NCBI GenBank assembly: GCA_039192515.1
Contig: JBCCXA010000002.1
Span: 112,170-176,169 of the forward strand
Origin: Verrucomicrobiota bacterium
GTDB taxonomy: Bacteria; Verrucomicrobiota; Verrucomicrobiia; Methylacidiphilales; JBCCWR01
Direction: 5' to 3'
Length of the DNA: 64,000 nt
Positions 18,254 to 27,377 of this stretch are shown here, in pieces; within the stretch, counting starts at the first letter, position 1, and every line of letters starts with the position of its first letter. The notes under the pieces were generated by a model that ran no database searches, was not told the origin of the DNA, and worked only from the letters and a program-made list of their open reading frames with translations. The position numbers were made by a program, and so were the translations under genes.

Positions 18254-20176
18254 ATGAAGAGGCATACAACTCATATTTTATCATCAGGCGCTTTCCTCGT
18301 TTTAGGTTTGGTGTGTGGATTCATAATTCCATCGAAGAAAGTTAGTCATTTCTTTTTTGCTAATGGTAAAGAGAGTGGCCTGGTTTCTCCTGATTATTCT
18401 AGTGCTAAGCCCTCCGGAGAATCAGAAAATTCTAATCGGACCAAAATTAATAAGGGTATTTTTAGGGATGACCGCGTTTTGAGCGAATTCAAGGCTTCTC
18501 TTCGAATGAAGACGGATTTTCAGCGTTTACAGGGAGTCTACAGCTTGCTGGAAAATGTGGATCAAACTCAATTACCAATGCTTTTGGGGCAGATGGTAGG
18601 TATAGATTCAAGCAGCTCTGAGACAATAGAGCGTGCTATCATGGCAAAGTGGGTAGAATTAGACCCTAATGCCGCCCTTCAATATGTCATCAGTGCCGAG
18701 AGTCGAAACTCTGATGAGTGGACGAGTGCATTATTTCAGACATGGGTAGAGCTAGATGAGGTGTCTGCGTTAGCAGCTGTTACTGAAATAGGGGATAGGG
18801 GCAAAAGAAGGAGAGCTCAATCTGCTGTAATCGAGTTTATTGCCAAGTCAGATCATAGTAAGGCTATCGAAGTTGCTTCTCGATTTGTAAAAGAAGGGGC
18901 GAGCCAATGGTTGTATTTCAAGGCTATAGAATCTTGGTCTAAAACAGAGCCTATGATGGCTGCTGAACAAATTAAGCAACTAGCATTTGTAGAGCCTTGG
19001 GCCAAAAAGCAGATGCTTTCCAGGATAGCGGGACAATGGGCTGAAACAAATCGTCAGGCCGCTCTCAGTTGGGTGCAAGGGCAAGTCGGCGATCCATTTA
19101 AAGGGCGTATGCTTAGGACGATTATGGGAGATTGGGCTGAGACGTTACCTCAAAAGGCAGCGGCCTTTTTACTCGATATGGATAAAAGTCAAATGCGCTC
19201 TGAGATAACAGCTGAAGTGGTCGAAACGTGGGCAGAGAAAGATCCCAAAGATGCCGCGCAGTGGGTTATGGACAACACGCAGGCTAATGAGCTAATGGAT
19301 AGCTTAGAAACGGTGGTAGAAGAATGGGTTCTTCAGGACTCGGAGAGTGCTACTGAATTTGCTTTAGGTTTAGAGCCTGGTCCTCTCAGGAATAATGCAC
19401 TTAGTGAACTTCTCAAGAAGTGGCTAGATCATGATGTTGAGAAGGCCGTAGAATGGGTCAAGACGATTCCTTTAGAAGATGAGGCTATGAAAAGGATGCT
19501 GCAGTCATCTGTTTGGAAATGGGGTCGCAAAGATCCAAAATCAGCTGCCGCGTTTGCTGCTCAATTGCCAGACGGCAGGATGAAAAATGATTTTGCGAAA
19601 AACATTGTCGAAGGATGGGCTAGTTCCAACATACAGGAAGCCTTAACTTGGGCCGAATCACTTGGTGAATCTGGCAATGGGGCTGTCATCAAAGCGATTT
19701 CTTCTTGGACTGAACAGAACCCAGCAGAAGCGGCTAGGTATGTGGAGTCAATAACTGATGATAAACTGCAAAAGAGAGGAATTAGAGAGGTTATCAATCA
19801 ATGGGGGGAGTATGATCCTGGGGGGGCCGCTAATTGGCTCATGCAATTTAAGGAAGATGAAAGGCTGTCGGGTGTTTCTTCTTTAGCTTACGAATGGCTC
19901 AGAAGTGATGTAAATAGTGCGATGGATTGGATTGATGCGATGCCTTATGGACCCTCTCGCGATGCCGGGGTCGAGAACATCATAGATCGTTTCTATGAAA
20001 GTGACCCTGAAGGTGCATTTGCTTGGGCAAAAAGTATAGCGAGTGACAAGAGCCGTTATTCTAAAATGGAACGTGTCGCTCGAAAATGGCTCGAACAGGA
20101 CGAAGGAAAAGCGCGCGTCGAGATTGAAAACTCATCTCTTCCTGATGAAGTGAAAAGTAGGCTCTTGGGTAGTTGA
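18254..20176 (+). CDS. Exported repeat protein with about sixteen W-x3-[DN]-x3-A repeats
   Basis: The 640-residue product starts with an uncleaved or cleaved signal segment (SGAFLVLGLVCGFIIPS), then a linker, then from about residue 130 to the end a nearly unbroken array of roughly 32-residue helical repeats. Each repeat carries a W-x3-[DN]-x3-A core such as WVELDPNAALQYV, WAETNRQAALSWV, WAEKDPKDAAQWV, WGRKDPKSAAAFA and WGEYDPGGAANWL. Such alpha-solenoids serve as protein-binding scaffolds; I recall similar proteins mainly from Verrucomicrobia. The partner is unknown. Acidic Glu/Asp-rich composition fits an extracytoplasmic location. Confidence 0.75.
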   Translation: MKRHTTHILSSGAFLVLGLVCGFIIPSKKVSHFFFANGKESGLVSPDYSSAKPSGESENSNRTKINKGIFRDDRVLSEFKASLRMKTDFQRLQGVYSLLENVDQTQLPMLLGQMVGIDSSSSETIERAIMAKWVELDPNAALQYVISAESRNSDEWTSALFQTWVELDEVSALAAVTEIGDRGKRRRAQSAVIEFIAKSDHSKAIEVASRFVKEGASQWLYFKAIESWSKTEPMMAAEQIKQLAFVEPWAKKQMLSRIAGQWAETNRQAALSWVQGQVGDPFKGRMLRTIMGDWAETLPQKAAAFLLDMDKSQMRSEITAEVVETWAEKDPKDAAQWVMDNTQANELMDSLETVVEEWVLQDSESATEFALGLEPGPLRNNALSELLKKWLDHDVEKAVEWVKTIPLEDEAMKRMLQSSVWKWGRKDPKSAAAFAAQLPDGRMKNDFAKNIVEGWASSNIQEALTWAESLGESGNGAVIKAISSWTEQNPAEAARYVESITDDKLQKRGIREVINQWGEYDPGGAANWLMQFKEDERLSGVSSLAYEWLRSDVNSAMDWIDAMPYGPSRDAGVENIIDRFYESDPEGAFAWAKSIASDKSRYSKMERVARKWLEQDEGKARVEIENSSLPDEVKSRLLGS

Positions 20177-20344
20177 GCTCGGCATGGCGTAAATGCCTAG
20201 CCTTCGCTGAAGCTTGCTTCCCAATAGACACATCAGTTAGTGGTGTCTTGAAAACGAGATAATTCAAATAATGCCTTTGTGTTTCCGTGCTTGTATGCTA
20301 GTATTTTCTCGTTAAGATTTAAAAATTATAAGGGAGTATAATTT

Positions 20345-20632
20345 ATGGAAAAACTAGAGACAGCAAGGAAGCGGCTGGCCCTGGTAAGATGGGCTATTCT
20401 AGCTATTGGCGTGGGAACAACCTTAGTGGGATGGTTCACTTCCGGCCAAATGACTCCTATGATCATGTTGCCAACCACACTCGGCGTTTTGGGTTTTGTC
20501 ACTCTGTACGTGCTTTGGGCAATTGTGCATATGCATTATACTTCGGTAAATCGCCAGGAAAAATTCGAAAAGCGTATGACACCAAGGCGCGTGATTTGGG
20601 AGAAAGAAGTATGTCACTTGATGCGAAATTAG
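20345..20632 (+). CDS. Small two-helix membrane protein, function unknown
   Basis: The 95-residue product has a basic N-terminus (METAR/KRLALVR type), two hydrophobic helices (about 15-32 and 40-63) and a basic, charged C-terminus that should be cytoplasmic. A good AAGGGAG ribosome site lies upstream of the ATG at 20345. I do not recognise a family. It is between two exported proteins on the same strand but separated from both by 170-200 bases. Confidence 0.6.
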   Translation: MEKLETARKRLALVRWAILAIGVGTTLVGWFTSGQMTPMIMLPTTLGVLGFVTLYVLWAIVHMHYTSVNRQEKFEKRMTPRRVIWEKEVCHLMRN

Positions 20633-20828
20633 GGGAGTATTTCTCGTAAAACTAGGCAAAGCCATAGATAGTCCCTTTATTCTGAAGTAAATAGCTGCGT
20701 GCTTGAGCAGAAGGAAGTTTTATTTTTTTCCTAAAGTTTAATTAATTCTGTCGATTCAAACTCTTAGTTCAGCTTGTAAGTAGAATAAACGAGTTGACTT
20801 TTTATATTAATAAGAATAAAAAGTAACT

Positions 20829-21764
20829 ATGAATCGACGCCCTGATGGTCTTAATTTCTCTAGAGGCAATATTACTCTCATAGCATTGCTATTTGTTGTC
20901 TTTGCCTTATGGGATGTTCCGGCTTTTGCTCAGGAGAGCAGCGCTGTTCCTCCCCCCAATCCTCCAAGACCACTTCCCAGCCCTGATGTAACAAGTGCGG
21001 ACCCTAATGTGGTAACCGTTCCTGAGCCTGCAACAGGGAGAATTAGGCCTAAGGCCCCTTACCCGGGTCCTCAATATGTCGTAACATCCCTAGATCTTAA
21101 TAGGAGTCATAAAGGTGGTACTTATGTGGGTGTCTTTGGAGGGATGAGCTTATTGCAGGATGAGTTTTTCGAGGAAGATGGTATTAATTTGGCTGCAACT
21201 GGCAGATTAGGATGGAGTGGTGATGGAGTCACTCCCATGGCAGGAATAAAAGTGGGATACTTATGGCCTTTTGATACGGAGCCGATTGATCAGTTTGATG
21301 CTGAATTAGGTAAGCCATCTATCCGCCTCTCGGGGGCACTAGAATTCGAGGCTTATTATTTAAATAATGAAATCGAAGCAACTTTCCCTGCTCCTATTTC
21401 GGGGGCTGATACATTCATTCTGGATAGCGCAGTGTTTGCTGTGAATGCCTTTTTAGTGGGACAAGTTAAGAACTGGAGATTTTACGTTGGGCCTGGTATA
21501 GGAGTGGCTTGGATTAACATAAGTGATTATGATTTTGGTCCTGATTCTGTTGCAGGGTTAGAGGATGAAGATGATCAGGTGGCTTTGGCATTTCAAGCCA
21601 TTGCTGGTGCGGAATATCTATTTGACCGTGGGGATTGGGCATTATTTTCCGAAGCTCGCTATCTGGGCCTTTCGGAAGCCGATTTTTTTAGCGGTGCTGC
21701 CGCGATTGAAATTGAGCAGCTAGATCAAATTCTCTTGAATGTTGGGGTTAAGAAATACTTCTAG
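20829..21764 (+). CDS. Outer-membrane beta-barrel-like protein with proline-rich N-terminus
   Basis: A 311-residue exported protein: signal peptide ending near AFAQ, a Pro-rich spacer (about 40-80), then alternating hydrophobic and polar strands rich in Gly, Tyr and Phe such as TYVGVFGGMSLL, MAGIKVGYLWPF and WRFYVGPGIGVAWI, ending LNVGVKKYF with a terminal Phe. This suits an eight-strand OmpA/OmpW-like barrel, function unknown. TTGACT (20794-20799) and TAAAAA (20817-20822) with a 17-base gap would place transcription at the start codon itself, and no clear ribosome site precedes it, so a leaderless message is possible. Confidence 0.65.
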   Translation: MNRRPDGLNFSRGNITLIALLFVVFALWDVPAFAQESSAVPPPNPPRPLPSPDVTSADPNVVTVPEPATGRIRPKAPYPGPQYVVTSLDLNRSHKGGTYVGVFGGMSLLQDEFFEEDGINLAATGRLGWSGDGVTPMAGIKVGYLWPFDTEPIDQFDAELGKPSIRLSGALEFEAYYLNNEIEATFPAPISGADTFILDSAVFAVNAFLVGQVKNWRFYVGPGIGVAWINISDYDFGPDSVAGLEDEDDQVALAFQAIAGAEYLFDRGDWALFSEARYLGLSEADFFSGAAAIEIEQLDQILLNVGVKKYF

Positions 21765-21879
21765 TCTTCTAGGAGTCTAATTTCTGCCAAATAGGTTCTA
21801 ATTGATCCTAGAAGGCTGCGAGGCTCAATCCTTAAATCAGACTTTCTTAGTCGTCCTTATTTAGTTAACATTCCTTTGA

Positions 21880-24015
21880 ATGTTTACCGGGCTCAGAGGG
21901 TATCTTCGGCTATTATTTTTATCTGTTGCAGTATGTTTGTTGGCTAATTGTGGAGGCAGCCAAAAGGCAAATAAGATTAACTCTCCTAAAGGTTTCTTAA
22001 GTAGTTTTGATGCTGAGCGGGCTGAGCGCTTATCTCCAGAAGGATGTGCGGAATGCCACGAGGACTCAGTTCATGCTTGGCAGGTTTCTCACCATGCCAA
22101 AGCCAACAGGCTGATCGGGACAGATGATGTAGACAAGCTAGCATTTAGATCTGAAACGATTATTTCAGGTAAGGCGAGTTTTGAGCTAAATTCTGGTTTC
22201 AGTATGTTAGAAAATCGTGAGGATGGGTCTATTCACAAGCATAAGCCTGTTGGTGTAATTGGCTATACGCCTCTTATACAGTACTTGCTTCCCTTTGAAG
22301 GTGGAAGATTTCAAACCCTTTCAACTGCCTATGATCCTTCGAGGGATGAGTGGTTCTATGTATTTGGTGAGGGAGATGATAGGCGTTTACCGGGTGATTG
22401 GGGGCATTGGACTGGACAGGGGAATAATTGGAATGCTAACTGCGCAACATGCCATATGTCTGACTACCATAAGAACTACGACTTAGGAACCGAAAGCTAT
22501 TACAGTGAGTGGTTATTTCAAAGCATTAGTTGTATCGAATGTCACCAGGGAATGGATCAGCATGTAAGGCTTGCTAGAGAGAATAAGCCACACGAAGTAG
22601 CTTACAACGATCCTGGACTAAGCATGGAAAATTGTGCTTCGTGTCATTCACGAAGGCAAGAGCTGACTAAGGATCAGTTTAAGTCTGGTGAGCGTTACCA
22701 CGACCATTTTCACTTGGCTCTACCGAATTTGCCAGGGGTGTATCATGGTGATGGACAAGTAGCTAATGAGAATTTTGTTTACGGATCTCTAATGATGAGC
22801 CGCATGGGACATAAGGGGGTCAATTGTGCTGATTGTCACAAGCCACATACTAGCAAATTAATTCTGCCTATTGAAGATAACCAGCTTTGTATGCATTGTC
22901 ATGGTTCAGGCAATAAAGGTGCTACTCTTATTACACCAGAGGAACATACTTTCCATAAGGCGGGATCTTCTGGCAGTCAGTGTGTGGAGTGCCACATGCC
23001 GAGCACTCCTTTTATGCAAAGGGATTTTAGGCGTGATCATGGTTTTACCTCTCCAGATCCACTGTTAACGAAGGAATTTGGTATTCCCAATTCTTGCAAT
23101 CGCTGTCATCAAGACAAGGATGTCGACTGGTCTCTTAAGTGGACGGAAAAATGGTACGGAGAGAAAATGAAGAGACGTAGCCGTAGGCGTGCTCGTGCAG
23201 TAGAGCAGTACCACCGTGGGATTCAAGATGTTGGAGATGAGCTTCTCGCCTTAGCTCTGGATGAAGAAATCGATGCATGGCGCGCTGCCTTGGTTGCAAT
23301 GTTAGGCCCTTGGGTTAGAGAATTTAAAATCAGGCAGTTCTTGAGGGAAAAGCTAAAGGATAGCAGCTACCTGGTTCGCAGCCATGCCATTCGAGCATTA
23401 AATGGAGTAGAGCTAGCTATCCCATGGATCGAACCACTTCTTAAGGATGAAACAAGATCTGTTAGGTTAGATGCGGCAAGGTTCTTATTGCATTACAACA
23501 AGCTATCACCTCGGGCACGAACTGAGCTCTTAGAGTACATGGAAATGAATGCAGATCAACCAGCAACAAGCCTAGCGCATGGAGAGTGGTCCATCATAGA
23601 GGGCAAGCCGGAGGAGGCTCTTAGGCATATTACTAGAGCAACGCGATTAGATGCTCGAGGGGTGGATACATATTTAGATGCTGCTGTCTTAGTTAGTAGA
23701 ATAAGCAAAACAGATCAAGCATTGGAATTTGTTAATTCAGCCTTAAAGAATCAGCCCGGCAACGCTCAAGCGTATTATTCACGTGCTTTATTATTAGCGG
23801 AGTTAGGAGACTTATCGGGAGCAGCCATGTCTTTCCAAGACGCAGTGAAAAATCGTCCAGATTTTGGAAGAGCCTGGTATAATCTATCTCTTGCATTAAA
23901 TCAATTACAACGCCGAAAAGAAGCCCAAAAGGCCATTGTAAAAGCTTTGGAAATAGAGCCAGAAAACTCTGAATATCAACAAGCGGCCCGTGCTTTAGGT
24001 TTCAGCGACCCCTAA
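21880..24015 (+). CDS. Octaheme c-type cytochrome lipoprotein with HEAT and TPR repeats
   Basis: The 711-residue protein has a lipobox signal peptide (LLANC, Cys24) and eight CxxCH heme-binding motifs between residues 56 and 410: CAECH, CATCH, CIECH, CASCH, CADCH, CMHCH, CVECH and CNRCH. These are followed by a HEAT-like region (about 460-560, RSHAIRALNGVELAIPWIEP) and TPR repeats (about 570-700, QAYYSRALLLAELGDLSGAA). The heme part resembles cytochrome c554-like electron carriers; redox partner and substrate are unknown. It is probably anchored to a membrane facing the periplasm. Confidence 0.85.
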   Translation: MFTGLRGYLRLLFLSVAVCLLANCGGSQKANKINSPKGFLSSFDAERAERLSPEGCAECHEDSVHAWQVSHHAKANRLIGTDDVDKLAFRSETIISGKASFELNSGFSMLENREDGSIHKHKPVGVIGYTPLIQYLLPFEGGRFQTLSTAYDPSRDEWFYVFGEGDDRRLPGDWGHWTGQGNNWNANCATCHMSDYHKNYDLGTESYYSEWLFQSISCIECHQGMDQHVRLARENKPHEVAYNDPGLSMENCASCHSRRQELTKDQFKSGERYHDHFHLALPNLPGVYHGDGQVANENFVYGSLMMSRMGHKGVNCADCHKPHTSKLILPIEDNQLCMHCHGSGNKGATLITPEEHTFHKAGSSGSQCVECHMPSTPFMQRDFRRDHGFTSPDPLLTKEFGIPNSCNRCHQDKDVDWSLKWTEKWYGEKMKRRSRRRARAVEQYHRGIQDVGDELLALALDEEIDAWRAALVAMLGPWVREFKIRQFLREKLKDSSYLVRSHAIRALNGVELAIPWIEPLLKDETRSVRLDAARFLLHYNKLSPRARTELLEYMEMNADQPATSLAHGEWSIIEGKPEEALRHITRATRLDARGVDTYLDAAVLVSRISKTDQALEFVNSALKNQPGNAQAYYSRALLLAELGDLSGAAMSFQDAVKNRPDFGRAWYNLSLALNQLQRRKEAQKAIVKALEIEPENSEYQQAARALGFSDP

Positions 24016-24042
24016 CGGTATATCAAGTATCTCATCCCTTTC

Positions 24043-24846
24043 TTAGGCTAGATAAACGAGTAGACCTCCAAAAGCAAAACAAATACAAGCCAGCACAATG
24101 GCTAATATGAACCAAACGGTGTTTAGTTCCTTGACCTGCGGGGTGGCTTCGCCCTGCTGATAGTATCTGTTAGGAAAAACAGCATGAGGAAGTGCAGACC
24201 CTCCTCTCATCCCTGGAAGATGACCTGTTGTTCTACCAAGAGAACCTGTTCTTCTTGCCGGCATAGGGCCAGAGATATAGCCAGTTAACTGTGCTGTTTG
24301 GTAGTGTCTAGCCCTAGTAGGAGAGGAAGATAGTGCAGGTTTGGCCTTTAAGGGGCTATTTATGGCAGACGGTGCAGGGGTTGGTTGTTGGGTGAGGGTC
24401 TGAGGAGGTACATAAGCCTGAGGAGGTGGAGAAGGCTGAGGAGGTGGAGAAGGCTGAGGAGGTATGGCAGTTAACACTTGATCGCTGGTGAGCGATCTAG
24501 CCTTATTACTATAAAGACGCACGGTATCCGGCGCCGTTTTAATTTCCCCTAAGGTAAAAGCTAAGGAGCTACTGCCAATTGTGATGATATCTCCCTCTTT
24601 AAGTGGACTAGGAGTGCCAATACGATTCCCGTTGATTACGGTCCCAGATTTAGACCGCAGGTCCTCAATATAATAGTGATTACCCTCATAAAAGATCCTG
24701 GCATGCACGGGACAGAGATTTTCATCATCTAAGCATACCTGACAGCCAGACATGCGGCCAATGAATACATCCTGTGAAGTGATTTCGGTTGATTCAATCC
24801 CTGTTTGACTAGACGAATCTTCCGGCAATTTAGTTAATACTGCCAT
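24043..24846 (-). CDS. FHA-domain protein with proline-rich linker and C-terminal membrane anchor
   Basis: FHA domains bind phosphothreonine peptides. Residues about 15-105 form the domain with VFIGRMSGCQVCLDD, HARIFYEGNHYYIEDL, SKSGTVINGNRIG and LKEGDIITIGS. A long Pro/Ser/Gln/Thr-rich linker follows (about 130-235, containing repeated PQPSPP units) and a single TM helix ends the chain (WFILAIVLACICFAFGGLLV). The FHA domain is therefore cytoplasmic on a tail anchor. No Ser/Thr kinase gene is in the window to pair with it. It converges with the cytochrome gene. Confidence 0.85.
   Translation of the reverse strand: MAVLTKLPEDSSSQTGIESTEITSQDVFIGRMSGCQVCLDDENLCPVHARIFYEGNHYYIEDLRSKSGTVINGNRIGTPSPLKEGDIITIGSSSLAFTLGEIKTAPDTVRLYSNKARSLTSDQVLTAIPPQPSPPPQPSPPPQAYVPPQTLTQQPTPAPSAINSPLKAKPALSSSPTRARHYQTAQLTGYISGPMPARRTGSLGRTTGHLPGMRGGSALPHAVFPNRYYQQGEATPQVKELNTVWFILAIVLACICFAFGGLLVYLA
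24403..24462 (-). repeat. 18-base tandem repeat in the FHA protein linker
   Basis: AGGAGGTGGAGAAGGCTG occurs twice exactly (24421-24438 and 24439-24456), flanked by degenerate partial copies on both sides. It encodes PQPSPP units of the linker, so copy-number change would alter linker length without a frameshift. Confidence 0.85.
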
Positions 24847-25027
24847 GATTTTTTGAATACAATGTGTAGCGATTTCCTTATCACATACTAATGGACGTCT
24901 TGCTTTCTTTAGTTAATCATCTTAACTACAAGATTCGGACAAAACCCCCAGGAATTGAGGAAATTTCATCTATAAATTTGACTTATATAAATGCGAAAGT
25001 GTTTGTGGCAAAGCAATTTCATTGTTC

Positions 25028-25062
25028 ATGTCAATATATTAAATTTTCTAATATATTGACAT
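25028..25062. promoter_or_regulatory. 14-base-pair perfect inverted repeat upstream of pdhA
   Basis: The left arm ATGTCAATATATTA (25028-25041) and the right arm TAATATATTGACAT (25049-25062) are perfect complements around a 7-base AATTTTC spacer. It is AT-rich and lacks a following T tract, so it is not a typical terminator. A binding site for a dimeric regulator is the simplest reading. Confidence 0.6.
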
Positions 25063-25147
25063 CCTTGGAAAGGATTTCTTGCCCTAAGTTGGGCTTTGAA
25101 CTAACTTCTTCACTTTCTGTTGAAGGAAAATTAGTTATTTCTTGTGT

Positions 25148-25168
25148 ATCTTTATTTCGAATAAAGAT
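25148..25168. promoter_or_regulatory. 9-base-pair perfect inverted repeat upstream of pdhA
   Basis: ATCTTTATT and AATAAAGAT are perfect complements around TCG, ending about 90 bases before the pdhA ATG. The position suits an operator overlapping or next to the promoter. Its sequence is unrelated to the palindrome 85 bases upstream. Confidence 0.5.
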
Positions 25169-25258
25169 CCTGCGGAACGGAAGATGCTTGCTTATAAGTG
25201 ATTTTGTCCGAAGTTCAAGGGGTGACTCAGTAAATTGGTTTCTAACGAAGAAATACGA

Positions 25259-26338
25259 ATGGTGAAGAAAACAGCAGATTTAGAGTATGGCTCAAGTAGG
25301 GTTAATCAGTCCTTAAGCCCCGAACAAAAAATAGGGTTATTGCGAGACATGATACGTATCCGTCGCTTTGAGGAGCGCTCGCTCAAGGCTTACAGCAGGG
25401 GCAACATAGCAGGGTTTCTGCATCTGTATAATGGACAGGAGGCGGTGGCAATTGGAGCGATATCCGTTTGTGGCGAAAACGATCACTTGATTACGGCTTA
25501 TCGAGACCATGGTCACGCTTTAGGGGTGGGCATGTCCATGAATGAATGTATGGCTGAACTGTATGGGAAGGCAACGGGTTGCTCTAAAGGCAAGGGAGGT
25601 TCGATGCATTTTTTTGCGCCGGATAAGAACTACTGGGGGGGGCATGGCATCGTCGGAGGCCAGACTCCACTGGGAGCGGGTATAGCGTTTGGATTAAAGT
25701 ACAGGGGTATTACAGGTTCTTGTTTGTGTTTTTTGGGAGATGGTGCAGTTAATCAAGGTGCTTTTCATGAATCTCTCAATCTTGCCTCTTTATGGGACCT
25801 CCCGGTCATTTATGTGATTGAAAATAACGGTTACTCTATGGGAACGAGTCAATCCCGCTCATCCCGTTATACAGAATGTTTAGCCAAGAGGGCGGAAGGT
25901 TATGATATGGCATGGGATCAGTGTTTTGGACATGATATTTACGAAGTAAGAGATCATATCCAAAAAGCAATTGACCGAGCACACGGGGAATCTCGTCCAA
26001 CCCTTATCGAGATAGACACTTACCGGTATGAAGGGCACTCCGTAGCTGATGCCAATAAAAAAATCTATCGCGCGCCCGAAGAAATCGAAGCATACAAAAA
26101 AACGAAAGACCCGATAAATGTATTTTATTCCAAGTTGATTGAGGAAGAGATAATTAATGAAAAACAGTTTAAGGAGATCAGTCAATCTGCTAGCGAAGAA
26201 GCTAACAAAGCAGCAGAATTTGCAGAGCGGAGTCCATACCCTGAGCCAAGCTCTATTCTTGAGGATGTCTACTGGGAGACAGATAACCCTGAGCAACGCA
26301 GCTCCAAAGGACGTATCTTCTTTAATGATGAATTTTAA
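25259..26338 (+). CDS. pdhA: Pyruvate dehydrogenase E1 component, alpha subunit
   Basis: The E1 alpha subunit binds thiamine diphosphate and, with E1 beta, decarboxylates pyruvate. ATG 25259 is preferred; a TTG at 25235 is in frame but lacks support. Motifs: RIRRFEERSLKAYSRG, HLYNGQEAVAIGA, TAYRDHGHALGVG, KGKGGSMHFF, and the thiamine diphosphate motif GDGAVNQGAFHESLN to ENNGYSMGT. The E1 alpha phosphorylation-loop region (YRYEGHSVADA) is present. First of five genes (pdhA-pdhB-pdhC-lpd-lipA) with gaps of 22 to 42 bases. Confidence 0.94.
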   Translation: MVKKTADLEYGSSRVNQSLSPEQKIGLLRDMIRIRRFEERSLKAYSRGNIAGFLHLYNGQEAVAIGAISVCGENDHLITAYRDHGHALGVGMSMNECMAELYGKATGCSKGKGGSMHFFAPDKNYWGGHGIVGGQTPLGAGIAFGLKYRGITGSCLCFLGDGAVNQGAFHESLNLASLWDLPVIYVIENNGYSMGTSQSRSSRYTECLAKRAEGYDMAWDQCFGHDIYEVRDHIQKAIDRAHGESRPTLIEIDTYRYEGHSVADANKKIYRAPEEIEAYKKTKDPINVFYSKLIEEEIINEKQFKEISQSASEEANKAAEFAERSPYPEPSSILEDVYWETDNPEQRSSKGRIFFNDEF

Positions 26339-26360
26339 ATCCTTTTCAAAGTAATAAATT

Positions 26361-27335
26361 ATGCGAAGCCTTGAATACAGAGATGCATTGAGAGAAGGTC
26401 TCTCTCAGGAGATAGAGCGCGACGAAAATGTTGTGATTATTGGTGAAGAGGTCGCCCAATATAATGGAGCTTACAAAGTCACAAAAGGTATGTGGGAAAA
26501 ATATGGGGATAAACGCCTGATGGATGCCCCAATCAGCGAAGCTGGCTTTATTGGAATGGGTATAGGTGCTTCTATGATGGGTGTGAGACCTGTCATGGAG
26601 TTGATGTTTTATAGCTTTGCCTATGTGGCATGGGACCAATTAATTAATAATGCCGCTACCGTTCGCTATATGTCAGGCGGAAAGATTAATTGCCCAATCG
26701 TTGTGCGTGGGCCTGCTAATGGCGGAACGGGAGTAGGAGCCACCCATTCTCACACCCCTGAGAACGCTATTGCAAATATGCCCGGAACAAAGGTGGTATG
26801 CCCTGCCACCGCATATGATGCGAAAGGGCTTATCAAAGCTTCTATCAGAGACAATGATCCAGTTTATTTTATGGAGAACACGATGCTCTATGGGGAAACT
26901 TGGGAAGTGCCAGAAGATGATTATGTAGTTCCTATTGGTGTTGCTGATGTAAAGCGCGAAGGCTCAGACATCAGTATTATAACTCATGGGCGCTGTGTGG
27001 TGATGGCATTGAAAGCGGCAGAAGTTTTAGAAGCAGAACATGATGTAAGTGCTGAAGTAATCGATCTCCGTTCTATTCGTCCACTTGATGAAGAAACGAT
27101 TATCGAATCAGTGATGAAGACAAATCGAGCGTTACTTGTAGAAGAAAATAGACCATTTTGTGGGGTGGATGCTCAGATTTCGCATCTGATTCAAGAGAAG
27201 GCGTTTGATTATCTAGATGCGCCAGTCAAGAGGCTTTCCGCTATCGATGCACCCGCAATCTACTCTCCTCCACTTGAGAAATATCAGATACCTAATGTTG
27301 ATCGCATTATAAAAGCTGCTTTAACTATTGGTTAA
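26361..27335 (+). CDS. pdhB: Pyruvate dehydrogenase E1 component, beta subunit
   Basis: The partner of PdhA in a heterotetrameric E1. The 324-residue length is typical. Visible motifs are YRDALREGLSQEIERDENV, IIGEEVAQYNGAYKVTKG, DAPISEAGFIGMGIGASMMG, the MELMFYSFAYVAWDQLINNA segment contacting thiamine diphosphate, and the C-terminal transketolase domain with EVIDLRSIRPLDEETI and EENRPFCGV. It is 22 bases after pdhA. Confidence 0.95.
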   Translation: MRSLEYRDALREGLSQEIERDENVVIIGEEVAQYNGAYKVTKGMWEKYGDKRLMDAPISEAGFIGMGIGASMMGVRPVMELMFYSFAYVAWDQLINNAATVRYMSGGKINCPIVVRGPANGGTGVGATHSHTPENAIANMPGTKVVCPATAYDAKGLIKASIRDNDPVYFMENTMLYGETWEVPEDDYVVPIGVADVKREGSDISIITHGRCVVMALKAAEVLEAEHDVSAEVIDLRSIRPLDEETIIESVMKTNRALLVEENRPFCGVDAQISHLIQEKAFDYLDAPVKRLSAIDAPAIYSPPLEKYQIPNVDRIIKAALTIG

Positions 27336-27377
27336 GCACGCTACATTTTTCTCGGATAATAAAAACTGGAGTTTTAT

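Larger units (their letters stand above)
24847..25258 (+). promoter_or_regulatory. Upstream region of the pyruvate dehydrogenase operon
   Basis: About 410 bases between the divergent FHA gene and pdhA. It contains two long perfect palindromes (25028-25062 and 25148-25168), each able to be an operator or RNA hairpin. A 124-codon frame (24891-25265) crosses both but has no ribosome site, an odd Ser/Ile/Cys-rich composition and overlaps pdhA, so I treat the region as regulatory. No firm -35/-10 pair was found. Confidence 0.5.

Noticed and set aside
20177..20344. Hairpin-like GGCAT/ATGCC and GAAGC/GCTTC pairs after the repeat-protein gene
   Set aside because: Short stems with no following T tract; not supportable as a terminator.
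24891..25265. 124-codon frame before pdhA
   Set aside because: No ribosome site, unusual Ser/Ile/Cys-rich composition, crosses two perfect palindromes and overlaps the pdhA start.
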